From assembly GCF_043099315.1 (NCBI RefSeq), contig NZ_CP170746.1: 64,000 bases of DNA; one strand, given 5' to 3'. The notes under the pieces were generated by a model. That model worked only from the letters and a program-made list of their open reading frames with translations, ran no database searches and was not told the DNA's origin. Positions 15,354 to 24,614 of the stretch are shown here, piece by piece (positions within the stretch are counted from its first letter, which is position 1; every line of letters starts with the position of its first letter). Source of the DNA: Chlorogloeopsis fritschii. Its GTDB lineage: Bacteria; Cyanobacteriota; Cyanobacteriia; Cyanobacteriales; Nostocaceae. Position numbers and translations under genes: made by a program.

Positions 15354-16481
15354 TTAATGTTGCTCGGCAAATTTTTCTATCCAACCTTGCTGAATTGTTA
15401 TCCCTCGACTTTGCATTGCTTCGGCAAATAAATCCGTTGGTAGTGCTTCTTCAACAGGCCAAACTCCTGGTTTTTTAAGTTTACCTTCTAGTAACAATTG
15501 ACCAATACTACCCGTACCACAACCAGTGGCAGCAGCAGTATTTTTATGTACTAACGTCGAACAATAAACAGATTTTTTACCGTTTTTTTGTCCTGTAACT
15601 TCCGAGCGAACTGCTACCCCAATACCCGTGAAGCGATCGCTAACGTCTGTCATAAAATGGCTGACATGGGATAAAAATTCTACACCCTTAGGATTTTTGA
15701 TCCACGATTTAGGAAAGACATGAGCCGCTATCCAAGTTAGATGATTGTAAAAATCAGGAACAGAACCAAATTTGGTAATCACGGTTTTGACTGCTGGGAA
15801 GGCATGGGGTAGGGTGAAAGTTTCGGGCATATCAAACCAGTAAACTCCACTACGTCCATAGGGTGGTGGAAAGTCAACAGCTTCGCGTTCGCTGTAAGGT
15901 TTTACTGTTTGCCATTTACCATCTATCCAAGCTTCAAAAGGATTTTGCAAACCTAAAAATGTTGTCCGCATGACTGTGATCCCAGCACCACCAGAACCAG
16001 ACACCAAATAACTCAAATGAATTTTTTCTGGTGCATCAAATTGCTCAACATCGTGACGAACCATACTATTAGAAATACCGGGAAAAACACCCGTGTTAAC
16101 TATTGCTGTTACACCCGCAGCAATAGCTTGCTCATGATATTCTAGAGCCTTGCTAGTAAACGAACGATGGTCACTGACATCTATATAATTAACACCTTTT
16201 TCAATGCAGATTTTTAAAACATTAGCATCTCGGTAGTGAAAAGGCCCTGCACAGTGAACGACTAAATTAGAAGAAGCGATCGCCTCCTCTAATTTTTTCA
16301 CATCAGCCAAGTCCAATACCAAAAACTGCACCTGTGATTCCAGGTGTAAGCGTTTCTGTACACCACTCTCAGGAGTGCGCCCAGTAATAATGATTTCTGC
16401 CTGTGTATGGGTGACTAAATCCTGAGCAACACTACTGCCGATCCGCCCCCTTCCTCCAAGAATTAAAACCCGATTTGTCAT
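15354..16481 (-). CDS. Saccharopine dehydrogenase-like NAD(P)-binding oxidoreductase
   Basis: 375 aa. N-terminal Rossmann domain with VLILGGRGRIGSS (residues 5-17) and HCAGPF after the fourth strand, as in saccharopine-dehydrogenase-fold proteins (Pfam Sacchrp_dh_NADP). The C-terminal half contains SGSGGAGITVMRTTF and a glycine-rich TAAATGCGTGSIGQLLLEG. True lysine-pathway activity is not implied; related cyanobacterial proteins are uncharacterised. It is followed upstream by two crtO-type genes on the same strand (134 bp away), so a link to carotenoid or membrane lipid metabolism is possible but unproven. Confidence 0.8.
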   Translation of the reverse strand: MTNRVLILGGRGRIGSSVAQDLVTHTQAEIIITGRTPESGVQKRLHLESQVQFLVLDLADVKKLEEAIASSNLVVHCAGPFHYRDANVLKICIEKGVNYIDVSDHRSFTSKALEYHEQAIAAGVTAIVNTGVFPGISNSMVRHDVEQFDAPEKIHLSYLVSGSGGAGITVMRTTFLGLQNPFEAWIDGKWQTVKPYSEREAVDFPPPYGRSGVYWFDMPETFTLPHAFPAVKTVITKFGSVPDFYNHLTWIAAHVFPKSWIKNPKGVEFLSHVSHFMTDVSDRFTGIGVAVRSEVTGQKNGKKSVYCSTLVHKNTAAATGCGTGSIGQLLLEGKLKKPGVWPVEEALPTDLFAEAMQSRGITIQQGWIEKFAEQH

Positions 16482-16614
16482 TTCTCCAGCATTGCCAACA
16501 GCAGCTTTATTACATCAATTTTCTCTTATGATTGTCATCGTTAGTAGGTATGACGTGGTTGATTTAGAAAATAAGACTTTTGGGGTTGCACGTTTAGTAG
16601 ATATTAGTTTCACG

Positions 16615-18309
16615 TCATCCACCTTGAAAAACAGATCCAATAGCAGATTTAATGGAATTGCCTGCTTCTTTCAAAGTCTGTTGTAAGGGTTTCTCGTGAT
16701 GCAAAAATACCCGCGCACAATTACGCCCTGGTAGCCCGGAAATTGAACCACCCGGATGAGTTCCCGCGCCAGTAAGATACAAATTTTCAATCGGGGTTGT
16801 GTAGTTAGCCAGTTCCGGTAGCGGGCGGAAGCACAGCATCTGATCTAAAGTCATATCGAGGTGGTAGTAGTTGCCCTTGAAAAATCCCAGGCGTTCTCCT
16901 AACTCAGCAGGGCTTTCCACATGACGGGCAATAATTGAATGTTTGAGATTGGGTGAATACTCCGCCAATTTTTCCACCACGCGATCGGCGACTTTGTTTT
17001 TCAACTCATCCGTCCAACCTGTACCTTTTAACCCCGTGCCTTCCGCACCTGTAATATTATATGGGGCAAAAAATTCGATCCAGGCTGTATGCTTGCCTTG
17101 TGGTGCCATTGAAGGATCGAGTCCTGTGGGCATAGCTAAATACATTGAGGGATCATCATCAGGGATTTTTCCCTGGGTGCAGTCGCTATGAGCTTTTTCT
17201 ACGTGGTTTACGGAGTCTGCAATCAAAATCGAACCGATTAGGTATTCATCTCTATGTTCATGGTGTTCAAATCGCAGTGGTTCGTTTAAAGCTAAGTCTA
17301 TTTTGAGGATACTTTCATTATTATCCGCAATGCGGCGGTCTAATCTTTCCCGTAAATTCGCATCGGCGCTATCTACATCACTTGCATCCACTAGTTGCAA
17401 AAATAACCGCTTGGCATCAATATTGGAAAATACACCTTTGTTGGCGCGATATTCTTTACCGCCATTAACTCGCACACCAACTGCTTTACCATTATCAATT
17501 AAGACTTTTTCCACCCTCTGGTTAGTGAGGATTACACCACCTTTACTGGTCACACAATTTACTAATGCGTCAGTAAGTGCACCAGTACCACCCTGTGGTC
17601 TAGCCATACCGGGATCGTGGCGCATAACCATCATCATTGCTCCAAAGGACATGGCTTTTTGAGAAGGAGGTGCACTGATTTCTGCCGATAGTCGGGCAAG
17701 GGGTGCTTTGATAAATTCGGAATCAAAATACTCATTGAGATTATCCATTGGGCTGGTTAGCATTGTACGAAGCAAATCCAGCGTTTGATTAGGCCCGCCC
17801 AAAAGAGAAAATAGGTCTTGCAGTTTTTTCAGATCGTAGTTACCTACAAGGTCAACTATTGATTTAGGTGGTGCGTTGAAATAGGGAATGATAGAGCCGA
17901 CGAAACGAAGCCAGTAGTTGGCATATTCGCTATATTTTTGAGCATCTCTGTGATTGTAACGGGCAATTTCTAAACAAGTTTTTTCTACCGATTTATGTGC
18001 TAAAAAATACTTGCCGTCGGGATGAGGACAAAAAACGACCGGATCGCACAAAAGGTATTTTAAACCGTACTTGTGCAGTTCTAATTCCTGTATGACCGAA
18101 CCGAGGAAAATAAACAGGTGATCGAGCGCACAAGGATTGAATTTAAACCCAGGCGCTTCTTTAGGCAAAAGTTCTTCAGTTGTGGCACCACCACCAGGTA
18201 GCGATCGCGCTTCCAAAAGCAGTACGCTATAACCAGCATTGAGGAGATAGGCGGCGCAAACTAAACCATTATGTCCAGCGCCAATCATTACAACATCATA
18301 CGCTTCCAT
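16615..18309 (-). CDS. CrtO-type FAD-dependent carotenoid ketolase, paralogue 1
   Basis: 564 aa. FAD-binding dinucleotide motif VVMIGAGHNGLVCAAYLL at the N-terminus, LEARSLPGGGATTEE after the second strand, and the C-terminal signature LTGAGTHPGGSISGLPGRNC typical of CrtO. CrtO in Synechocystis converts beta-carotene to echinenone in the membrane. The whole length resembles that enzyme. The neighbouring gene at 18672 encodes a close paralogue in the same orientation, so the pair arose by tandem duplication. Differences such as GGGATTEE instead of GGAATTEE and LPGRNC instead of MPGRNC make this the more divergent copy; it could act on another carotenoid. Confidence 0.85.
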   Translation of the reverse strand: MEAYDVVMIGAGHNGLVCAAYLLNAGYSVLLLEARSLPGGGATTEELLPKEAPGFKFNPCALDHLFIFLGSVIQELELHKYGLKYLLCDPVVFCPHPDGKYFLAHKSVEKTCLEIARYNHRDAQKYSEYANYWLRFVGSIIPYFNAPPKSIVDLVGNYDLKKLQDLFSLLGGPNQTLDLLRTMLTSPMDNLNEYFDSEFIKAPLARLSAEISAPPSQKAMSFGAMMMVMRHDPGMARPQGGTGALTDALVNCVTSKGGVILTNQRVEKVLIDNGKAVGVRVNGGKEYRANKGVFSNIDAKRLFLQLVDASDVDSADANLRERLDRRIADNNESILKIDLALNEPLRFEHHEHRDEYLIGSILIADSVNHVEKAHSDCTQGKIPDDDPSMYLAMPTGLDPSMAPQGKHTAWIEFFAPYNITGAEGTGLKGTGWTDELKNKVADRVVEKLAEYSPNLKHSIIARHVESPAELGERLGFFKGNYYHLDMTLDQMLCFRPLPELANYTTPIENLYLTGAGTHPGGSISGLPGRNCARVFLHHEKPLQQTLKEAGNSIKSAIGSVFQGG

Positions 18310-18671
18310 AGTTGCAATTTGGGAAATGGGTGTATCTTTCCCGATGTTAGAAAGAGGGTGGAGAATATAACTCTTTCGCCAGTTATAATCCCATCTTTAG
18401 CATTTCTTTGATTTAGCAGTTGTTTGCAATCAATCTGTAGGGGGATGGTAACTGCTGATGGTCTCAAGCTTTCGAGCAAAAATAATTAATATGTAATACC
18501 ATTTCATAAAAAGTCTGATACAAATATAGACCATGTAGAGACGCGATATATCGCGTCTCTACAATAATGATATGTGTATCGTGATTGAGGTGAAATGTTA
18601 TCAGACTGCGTAGACAGTCTTTGTTTGTATAGCCCCAGACTTTTAGTCTGCGGGCAACTCCAAAATCTTGG
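18310..18671. other. Spacer between the crtO paralogues with two hairpin repeats
   Basis: No gene is visible. It holds the inverted-repeat element at 18495-18602 and a hairpin at 18632-18655 (GCCCCAGAC and GTCTGCGGGC, loop TTTTA), a dispersed repeat often seen in these genomes. Confidence 0.6.
18495..18602. mobile_element. Inverted-repeat element enclosing a perfect 30-bp palindrome
   Basis: Outer arms are imperfect: AATACCATTTCATAAAAAG at the left and TGAGGTGAAATGTTATC at the right, inverted. The centre, 18534-18563, is a perfect palindrome with arms TGTAGAGACGCGATA, almost the same as the centre of the element at 1768-1879. About 108 bp; non-coding. Confidence 0.55.
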
Positions 18672-20369
18672 TTACTTATTAATCCCAAACACAGACTCAA
18701 CCGTTGACTTAATTGAGTCGCGTGCATCTTTCAAAGTCTGAGCAATGGGATGCTTACTCTGTAAAAATACTCGCGCACAATTACGCCCTGGCATTCCAGA
18801 AATGGAACCACCCGGATGAGTTCCTGCACCAGTCAAGAATAAATTCTCAATCGGTGTTTTATAGTTGGCAATTTCCGGTAAAGGACGGAAAAACACCATC
18901 TGATCCAGAGTCATGTCAACGTGGTAATAATTTCCCTTGTATGCACCCAGTCTTTCTCCCAGTTCTGCTGGGCTTTCGACGCGACGGGCAATGATTGAAT
19001 TTTTTAAATTTGGTGCATACTCTGCCAACTTATCTACTACCCTATCGGCAACTTTATTTTTCAGTTCGTCTGTCCAACCAGTACCATTCAAACCTGCACC
19101 TTCTGCACCAGCAATTTGATAAGGAGCGAAAAATTCAATCCACACTGTATGCTTCCCTGGAGGTGCCATCGACGGATCTAACACCGTTGGCACCACCACA
19201 TACATTGATGGATCAGAATCAGGGATCTCTCCCAAGGTACATTTACTATGGGCTTGTTCAACATGAGCAACCGAATCTGCAATTAAAACAGAGCCGATTA
19301 AATACTCATTTCTGTGTTCGTAGCGCTCAAAACGCGGCACTTCATCTAAAGCCAAGTCTATCTTGAGAATAGTTTCGTTGTTGTTGACAATGCGGCGTTC
19401 CAATCTTTCCCGTAACTCTGCATCAACCGCATCTACATCACTTTTATCCATCAGTTGCAAGAATACCCGCTTGGCATCAATGTTAGAGATAACACCATAC
19501 TTGGCTCTGTATTCTTTACCATTTGCTACGCGCACACCAACAGCACGTCCATTATCAATCAAGACTTTACTCACGTGCTGATCGGTTAAGATTACACCAC
19601 CTTTACTTATTACCAAATTTACTAAAGCTTGCACTAAAGCCCCAGTACCACCACGAGGTCTTGCCATACCGGGATTGTGACGCATTGCCATCATTATTGC
19701 ACCAATAGCAATGGTTTTTTGCGAAGGTGGCGCACCAAGTTCAGAAGCAAGTCTTGCTAGAGGCGCTTTGAGGAATTCTTCATCAAACCACTCGTTAAGA
19801 AGATCCTCCGCACTGGTTAACATATTGCGAACAAAGTCCAGTGTCTTGTTAGGAGAACCTATTACCGAGAACAAGTCTTTAATTTTGGTGACGTCGTAAT
19901 TACCTAAAATGTCTAAAACTGATTTTGGTGGTGCGTTGAACATAGGAATCATTGCGCCCAATGCCCGTTGCCAATAATCAGTAAATTCTGCATATTTTTT
20001 AGCATCACGCTCATTGTAGCGGGCAATTCCTGCACAAGTCTTTTCCAAAGACTTATGACCTAAAAAATATTTACCATCCGGATGGGGACAAAATACTACT
20101 GGATCGCACTCAAGATATTCCAGACCATATTTTTCCAATTCTAATTCTTGAACTACTGGCCCAAGGTGAATAAATTCGTGGTCAATTGCACACAAGTTAA
20201 ACTTAAATCCTGGTGCTTCTTGAGGAAGGCATTCTTCGGTAGTTGCCGCACCTCCAGGAACAGAACGCTTTTCCAATAGTAAAACACTATATCCTGCTTT
20301 TAGTAAGTAGGCAGCACAAACTAATCCATTGTGTCCTGCACCAATAATTACAACATCGTACTCTTGCAT
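18672..20369 (-). CDS. crtO: CrtO-type beta-carotene ketolase, paralogue 2
   Basis: 565 aa with the same architecture as its neighbour: N-terminal FAD motif VVIIGAGHNGLVCAAYLL, LEKRSVPGGAATTEE, a central substrate-binding region with FNAPPKSVLDILGNYD, and the C-terminal LTGAGTHPGGSISGMPGRNC. These match Synechocystis CrtO, the monoketolase that makes echinenone, more closely than paralogue 1 does, so this copy is the better crtO candidate. It starts at an ATG with no competing upstream start. The downstream paralogue is separated by 362 bp with repeats, so each copy may have its own promoter. Confidence 0.88.
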   Translation of the reverse strand: MQEYDVVIIGAGHNGLVCAAYLLKAGYSVLLLEKRSVPGGAATTEECLPQEAPGFKFNLCAIDHEFIHLGPVVQELELEKYGLEYLECDPVVFCPHPDGKYFLGHKSLEKTCAGIARYNERDAKKYAEFTDYWQRALGAMIPMFNAPPKSVLDILGNYDVTKIKDLFSVIGSPNKTLDFVRNMLTSAEDLLNEWFDEEFLKAPLARLASELGAPPSQKTIAIGAIMMAMRHNPGMARPRGGTGALVQALVNLVISKGGVILTDQHVSKVLIDNGRAVGVRVANGKEYRAKYGVISNIDAKRVFLQLMDKSDVDAVDAELRERLERRIVNNNETILKIDLALDEVPRFERYEHRNEYLIGSVLIADSVAHVEQAHSKCTLGEIPDSDPSMYVVVPTVLDPSMAPPGKHTVWIEFFAPYQIAGAEGAGLNGTGWTDELKNKVADRVVDKLAEYAPNLKNSIIARRVESPAELGERLGAYKGNYYHVDMTLDQMVFFRPLPEIANYKTPIENLFLTGAGTHPGGSISGMPGRNCARVFLQSKHPIAQTLKDARDSIKSTVESVFGINK

Positions 20370-20525
20370 AGTGGAAATTGTGGAAATAAATGCTTCTCTA
20401 ATATTAGAAGTTCGTTAAAATTACAACATCACTCATCAGTTATAAAAACTTAACAGCTCTCTTCATAAACTAAAAGCAGAGGATAGATGACAGTAGACGC
20501 GGAGTTACTACTTACCGAAGACTTT

Positions 20526-21263
20526 TTATAGTTGTGGAATCTGTTTCACATTCGCCTCTACCAAAAGAATCATACTACCTTTTTTTACTTCCATATTTCT
20601 CAAACGAAATTTTGTACCATCAAACTCAAAATATGGTAAGTTAACAAGTTCTTTTACTTGATTCATTAAGGATACAATTATATCTAGAGAAATGCCTGCT
20701 CCTTGAGTACAGTTAAAACTTTCCATCAAGATAGGATGATGTTTGGTACGTGGGCTAACTACTGCCGTAAAAACTATCTGGCGAGTATGACTTTTTTCGT
20801 TTATCAGCACCGTTCCCTGAAATTTGATTTTGCCATCATCCGGTAAATAAATCTGTATTTGCTGTGGTTTTAAACTGATAATTTCACCGTCTACATTTAA
20901 ATCAAAATTTTGTAATTTGCTGCGAATATAATCTGAAGTGAGGGCATAGTTAATGTCTGCTTCTGTAAGTATGATGCGAGCAGTTGTATTTACAGGTTGA
21001 TTTAGTTCAATCTGACCAAAAATCGCACTGAGAGGATTGATGGCAATTTTATCTGTCTGTACCTCTATTTCTTGTACACGAACACCTTGTATTTCCAGCC
21101 CTTCTCCAGATAAAGAAACAGCGTCTGCTTGTCCTTGAATTATTTTTAGCAAATCTGTTTGCACATCTACTTCTATGGTTTCTGCTTCATCCAACTGGCT
21201 GGAGAGCGTGTTCTCTGCTGCTTGAGATAGTAAATTCTCCTCAAGATTTCGTTCTTGTGACAT
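20526..21263 (-). CDS. DUF2993 domain protein
   Basis: 245 aa. The central part, TEADINYALTSDYIRSKLQN followed by two beta-rich segments (ISLKPQQIQIYLPDDG, IKFQGTVLINEKSHTRQIVF), is typical of the cyanobacterial DUF2993 family, distantly related to mycobacterial LmeA and other lipid-interacting folds. No signal peptide or membrane segment is seen, so it is probably cytosolic or peripherally bound. The C-terminus KKGSMILLVEANVKQIP is the other conserved block. Function unknown. Lies alone, 157 bp downstream of the crtO start. Confidence 0.8.
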   Translation of the reverse strand: MSQERNLEENLLSQAAENTLSSQLDEAETIEVDVQTDLLKIIQGQADAVSLSGEGLEIQGVRVQEIEVQTDKIAINPLSAIFGQIELNQPVNTTARIILTEADINYALTSDYIRSKLQNFDLNVDGEIISLKPQQIQIYLPDDGKIKFQGTVLINEKSHTRQIVFTAVVSPRTKHHPILMESFNCTQGAGISLDIIVSLMNQVKELVNLPYFEFDGTKFRLRNMEVKKGSMILLVEANVKQIPQL

Positions 21264-21383
21264 GAGTTTATTTTTCTTTTAAATCTTCTGTTTAATTTAA
21301 GTGCTATAAAATTGGGAACGTATCTATAATAGGGTATAGAATAAAATGCCTCTGCCAATAGAGATTTATAAATAGAGTTAAAA

Positions 21384-22490
21384 TTATTTATTTACTTGTA
21401 ATAAATAATGTTCTAGTATTTTACATACTACCCGTTCTTCTGGACGCAATTCTAATTTTGATACATTTTGTTTGTTCTCTAATTCCTTTTCTAGAGTTGC
21501 CAAAAGTGAACCGTCTGTATATGCTTCAAGAACGGCTGGATGAACATAATATTTACGACAAGTTGCTGGGCGATTGCCTAGTTCTTGGGCTACATTTTTA
21601 ATTGCCTGGGTGATGTTTTTCTTGGCTGCTGTTTGTGAGGTAAATTGCCCTAAATCATATAATTCTTGTGCTGCTAACACAGTACCAAACCAAGTACGAA
21701 AATCTTTAGCGGTGAAATCTAAACCTGTGATTTCGCGTAGGTAATCATTCACATCTCCAGAGCCGATCGCTTGCCGATGCCCGTCATCATCAAGATACTG
21801 AAATAACTCTTGTCCGGGAATATCTTGACAGCTTTTGACAATTTTTGCCAAACGGCGATCGCTCACATCAATATCATGCTCTACACCACTTTTACCCCGG
21901 AATTTAAATCTTAGCTTAGAGCCAGAAATATCAACGTGGCGGTCTCTCATTGTTGTTAAACCAAAAGATTTATTTGTTTGGGCATATTCTTCATTACCCA
22001 CCCGAATTTTGGTAATTTCCATCAGCTTCACTACCGTTGCCAATACTTTTTCTTTTGGCAAACCCCCCAGTGCCAAGTCTGCTTGCACGCGTTGGCGAAT
22101 CTTTGGTAGTGCTTGCCCAAAGGCAATCATCCGCGTAAATTTAGTTTGGCTGCGAACTTTTTGCCAGTGAGAATGATAGCGGTACTGCTTTCGTCCTTTT
22201 GCATCTCTGCCTGTAGCTTGCAAATGTCCTTGCGAATGGGGACAAATCCAAACCTCACTCCAAGCAGGTGGAATGACAAGAGCCTTAATCCTTGTTAATT
22301 CCGTCTCATCGCAGATTTTTTTGCCATTGGCATCAAAATAGCAAAACTCTTCACCCACACGCTGTCGCCAAATGCCTGGGGTAGTATCGCTAACATAATG
22401 CAGCCCTACTAATTCCGCTGATTCAATCGGATCGATAACGAGTGCGGCTTTAACTTCTTTAATGATTTCCTTTTGAAGCTTCAGCTGCAT
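21384..22490 (-). CDS. DNA topoisomerase IB (poxvirus/bacterial type)
   Basis: 368 aa. Type IB enzymes relax supercoils through a 3'-phosphotyrosyl link. The N-terminal DNA-binding part includes ALVIPPAWSEVWICP and GRDAKGRKQYRYHSHW. Catalytic residues are placed in TKIRVGNEEYAQ (Arg), KFRGKSGVEHD (Lys), KDFRTWFGTVLAAQ (Arg) and the nucleophile Tyr near residue 314 in CRKYYVHPAVL. Length fits bacterial members. The family is patchy in bacteria and absent from many cyanobacteria. It has no operon partner; the flanking spacers are short and AT-rich. Confidence 0.93.
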   Translation of the reverse strand: MQLKLQKEIIKEVKAALVIDPIESAELVGLHYVSDTTPGIWRQRVGEEFCYFDANGKKICDETELTRIKALVIPPAWSEVWICPHSQGHLQATGRDAKGRKQYRYHSHWQKVRSQTKFTRMIAFGQALPKIRQRVQADLALGGLPKEKVLATVVKLMEITKIRVGNEEYAQTNKSFGLTTMRDRHVDISGSKLRFKFRGKSGVEHDIDVSDRRLAKIVKSCQDIPGQELFQYLDDDGHRQAIGSGDVNDYLREITGLDFTAKDFRTWFGTVLAAQELYDLGQFTSQTAAKKNITQAIKNVAQELGNRPATCRKYYVHPAVLEAYTDGSLLATLEKELENKQNVSKLELRPEERVVCKILEHYLLQVNK

Positions 22491-22603
22491 AGGTAGGAAA
22501 ACACAGAATATAAATAAGTCTTATATTTGCAAATGTAGCTAAATCACATTACTGGGAAATCTGTACAAAAGTAGAGATAAATCTATATAAAAGGGTGTAT
22601 ACA

Positions 22604-23230
22604 CTAATTACCGAAAACCTGCGCTAACCAACTCGGATAAGCATAAGAATCATCAGCAAGAAACTTGGAGCCGGATTCATTATTAAATGCTCTATTGGCT
22701 GTGATTTGCAGATTATTCATCAAACGGCTATCTTCACCAAAAGCTTCAAACCCAATGCTCCACCAATTACTCTCTTGAATCACCAGATGAGTAAGTTCAA
22801 CCCTACAGCCGTTATCAATATTTTCATTGTCGGAAACAGGTTGTAGCAACAATTCGGGTAATACTTGGTAAATTTGTGAGTAACGAACTTTTTGAACGCT
22901 TACCCAGACAGGGTTATTTACAACCTGCTCCAACTCAAAACTTTCTTGTTTTGAATCACAACACAACCACTTACCCCATTTTTCTGCTTTGCCTTCTACA
23001 GAGTCGCCAAAATTCAATACACCTAATTCTGCTTTGCGCCATTTGACTTCTAGTCGCTCTTGCCGCAATTTAATGCCTAAAAATTCAGATTCGGGAGAGT
23101 AAAGATATATGTCTTCCCTTGTTTCTGGTGGTTGTAACGGCTGAACAAGACAATCTTGCTCAAACCACAATTGAATTTCTTCTGGTACTTTACCAGGGTA
23201 GAACCAGCGTAGTTCGTAAGTTGTCAGCAT
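22604..23230 (-). CDS. Conserved cyanobacterial protein of unknown function
   Basis: 208 aa, not assigned to a family with confidence. It begins MLTTYELRWFYPGKVPEEIQ and contains several Trp-rich, beta-prone segments (LEVKWRKAELGVLNF, WGKWLCCDSKQESFELEQV, WWSIGFEAFGED), with no signal peptide or membrane segment. The alternating charged/hydrophobic strands resemble CYTH-like phosphate-binding barrels, but the ExExK motif is absent, so that is only a structural guess. Divergent from psbP with only 70 bp between the starts, so the two share a regulatory spacer. Confidence 0.65.
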   Translation of the reverse strand: MLTTYELRWFYPGKVPEEIQLWFEQDCLVQPLQPPETREDIYLYSPESEFLGIKLRQERLEVKWRKAELGVLNFGDSVEGKAEKWGKWLCCDSKQESFELEQVVNNPVWVSVQKVRYSQIYQVLPELLLQPVSDNENIDNGCRVELTHLVIQESNWWSIGFEAFGEDSRLMNNLQITANRAFNNESGSKFLADDSYAYPSWLAQVFGN

Positions 23231-23300
23231 CCGTGGGACAATGAAAAACGAAAAATTACGTTTGCCTTGTACTGCTTCCAGCCTAAAGGAATTAAAACCA

Positions 23301-23846
23301 ATGTGGAAAAAAATAGCAATTATTTTTTTATTAGTGTTGACTTTTAGCTTAACTAATTACAGTACTGCAGCTGCGGCAGCACTTAGAGACTACGTAGACA
23401 CAACTGATGGCTATCAGTTTTCATATCCTAACGGCTGGGTTCAAGTTAAAGTTGCCAACGGCCCTGATGTAGTCTTCCACGATTTGATAGAGTTTAGTGA
23501 GAATGCCTCTGTTGTGATTAGTCCAGTACCAGAAAGTAAATCTTTGGTAGAATTGGGCACACCAACAGAAGTAGGATATAAATTGGGAAAAAATGCCCTT
23601 GCTCCCGAAGGTTCTGGTCGTCAAGCTGAATTAGTCAATGCCGAGCAACGAGAGCTAAACGGTAATACTTACTACATATTAGAATATCTAGTGACTCTCC
23701 CCAACAAACAACAACGGCATAACCTAGCTAGCGTCACTACTAGTAGAGGTAAACTTTTCACTTTCAATGCCTCTATTCCAGAAAAACGCTGGCGGAAAGT
23801 TAAAGGCATGATTCAAGAATCTGTTGATTCTTTCTCTGTATATTAG
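23301..23846 (+). CDS. psbP: PsbP domain protein (CyanoP-like, photosystem II)
   Basis: 181 aa from the ATG at 23301, preceded by AAAGGA ten bases upstream; the open stretch back to 23241 is not family-like. Signal peptide MWKKIAIIFLLVLTFSLTN leads into a lumenal PsbP fold: DGYQFSYPNGWVQVKV, GPDVVFHDLIEF, SVVISPVPE. PsbP-like proteins assist assembly or stabilisation of photosystem II. Most described CyanoP proteins are lipoproteins with a lipobox Cys; here the cleavage region is TNYSTAAAAALRDY with no Cys, so the mature protein should be soluble in the lumen. Confidence 0.88.
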   Translation: MWKKIAIIFLLVLTFSLTNYSTAAAAALRDYVDTTDGYQFSYPNGWVQVKVANGPDVVFHDLIEFSENASVVISPVPESKSLVELGTPTEVGYKLGKNALAPEGSGRQAELVNAEQRELNGNTYYILEYLVTLPNKQQRHNLASVTTSRGKLFTFNASIPEKRWRKVKGMIQESVDSFSVY

Positions 23847-23849
23847 TTA

Positions 23850-23882
23850 AGAGTTAGTGGTTAGTAGTTAGTAGTTAGTAGT
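23850..23882. repeat. TTAGTAG heptanucleotide tandem repeat (STRR-like)
   Basis: Repeats of GTTAGTA with period seven follow the psbP stop. The same heptamer tracts recur in many spacers of this window (near 25670, 25975, 32865, 48850, 49000, 56120, 56230, 58440). Confidence 0.7.
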
Positions 23883-23899
23883 TCTCCCCCTCCTAGTGT

Positions 23900-24496
23900 A
23901 TGGGCATAACAAAAATCGTTCTCGCCTCAGCTTCTCCAGCGCGACGACGCTTGCTGCAAACTGTTGGTATTGAGCCGATAGTTCGCCCTAGTGATTTTGA
24001 TGAGTCGCAAGTACAACTTAATGATCCGGCACAGTTGGTGCAAGTTCTATCCCAATGCAAAGCCCAGACTGTAGCACCTCAATTTAGTTCTGCTTTAATA
24101 ATTGGTTGTGACTCCATTTTAGCTCTCAATGGTGAGATTCACGGTAAGCCAAAAGACGCTGACGAAGCACGTCAGCGCTGGCAGCTGATGCAAAATCATT
24201 TTGGCGATTTATATACAGGTCATACTTTAATCGATCTGTCCCAAAATCATACTCTGGTTAGATGCCAAGTTACGAGGGTTTACTTTGCACCAATGAGCGA
24301 TCGCGCTATTGATGCCTACATTGCTACGGGCGAACCACTCAAATGTGCTGGTGCTTTTGCTCTCGAAGGTTACGGTAGTTTATTTGTAGAAAAAATAGAA
24401 GGTTGTCACAGCAATGTGATTGGGCTGAGTTTACCTTTGCTGCGGCAAATGCTAGCAGAATTGGGGTATGATGTCACAGATTTCTGGAATAACTAG
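23900..24496 (+). CDS. maf: Maf-like nucleoside triphosphate pyrophosphatase
   Basis: 198 aa. Maf proteins hydrolyse dTTP/UTP or modified nucleotides to monophosphates and affect septation. Signature ASASPARRRLLQTVGI near the N-terminus, IGCDSILALNGEIHGKPKDADEA (Asp of the catalytic centre in CDS) and GAFALEGYGSLFVEKIEGC near the C-terminus all match. The ATG at 23900 has no clear Shine-Dalgarno. 53 bp after psbP, separated by heptamer repeats. Typical family length. Confidence 0.9.
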   Translation: MGITKIVLASASPARRRLLQTVGIEPIVRPSDFDESQVQLNDPAQLVQVLSQCKAQTVAPQFSSALIIGCDSILALNGEIHGKPKDADEARQRWQLMQNHFGDLYTGHTLIDLSQNHTLVRCQVTRVYFAPMSDRAIDAYIATGEPLKCAGAFALEGYGSLFVEKIEGCHSNVIGLSLPLLRQMLAELGYDVTDFWNN

Positions 24497-24614
24497 TCAA
24501 AAAGGCAAAAACCAACTTCGGCAACGGATAAGATATATAGATGTAATGGACAAATTAGCCGTAAATCATTACGGTTTCATTGTCCGCTACAAAATCTGCT
24601 GCCGAATCCGTTGC

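Noticed and set aside
15188..15478. 96-codon plus-strand frame
   Set aside because: It covers a CAGATGGACACAGAT-type repeat and then overlaps the opposite-strand oxidoreductase.
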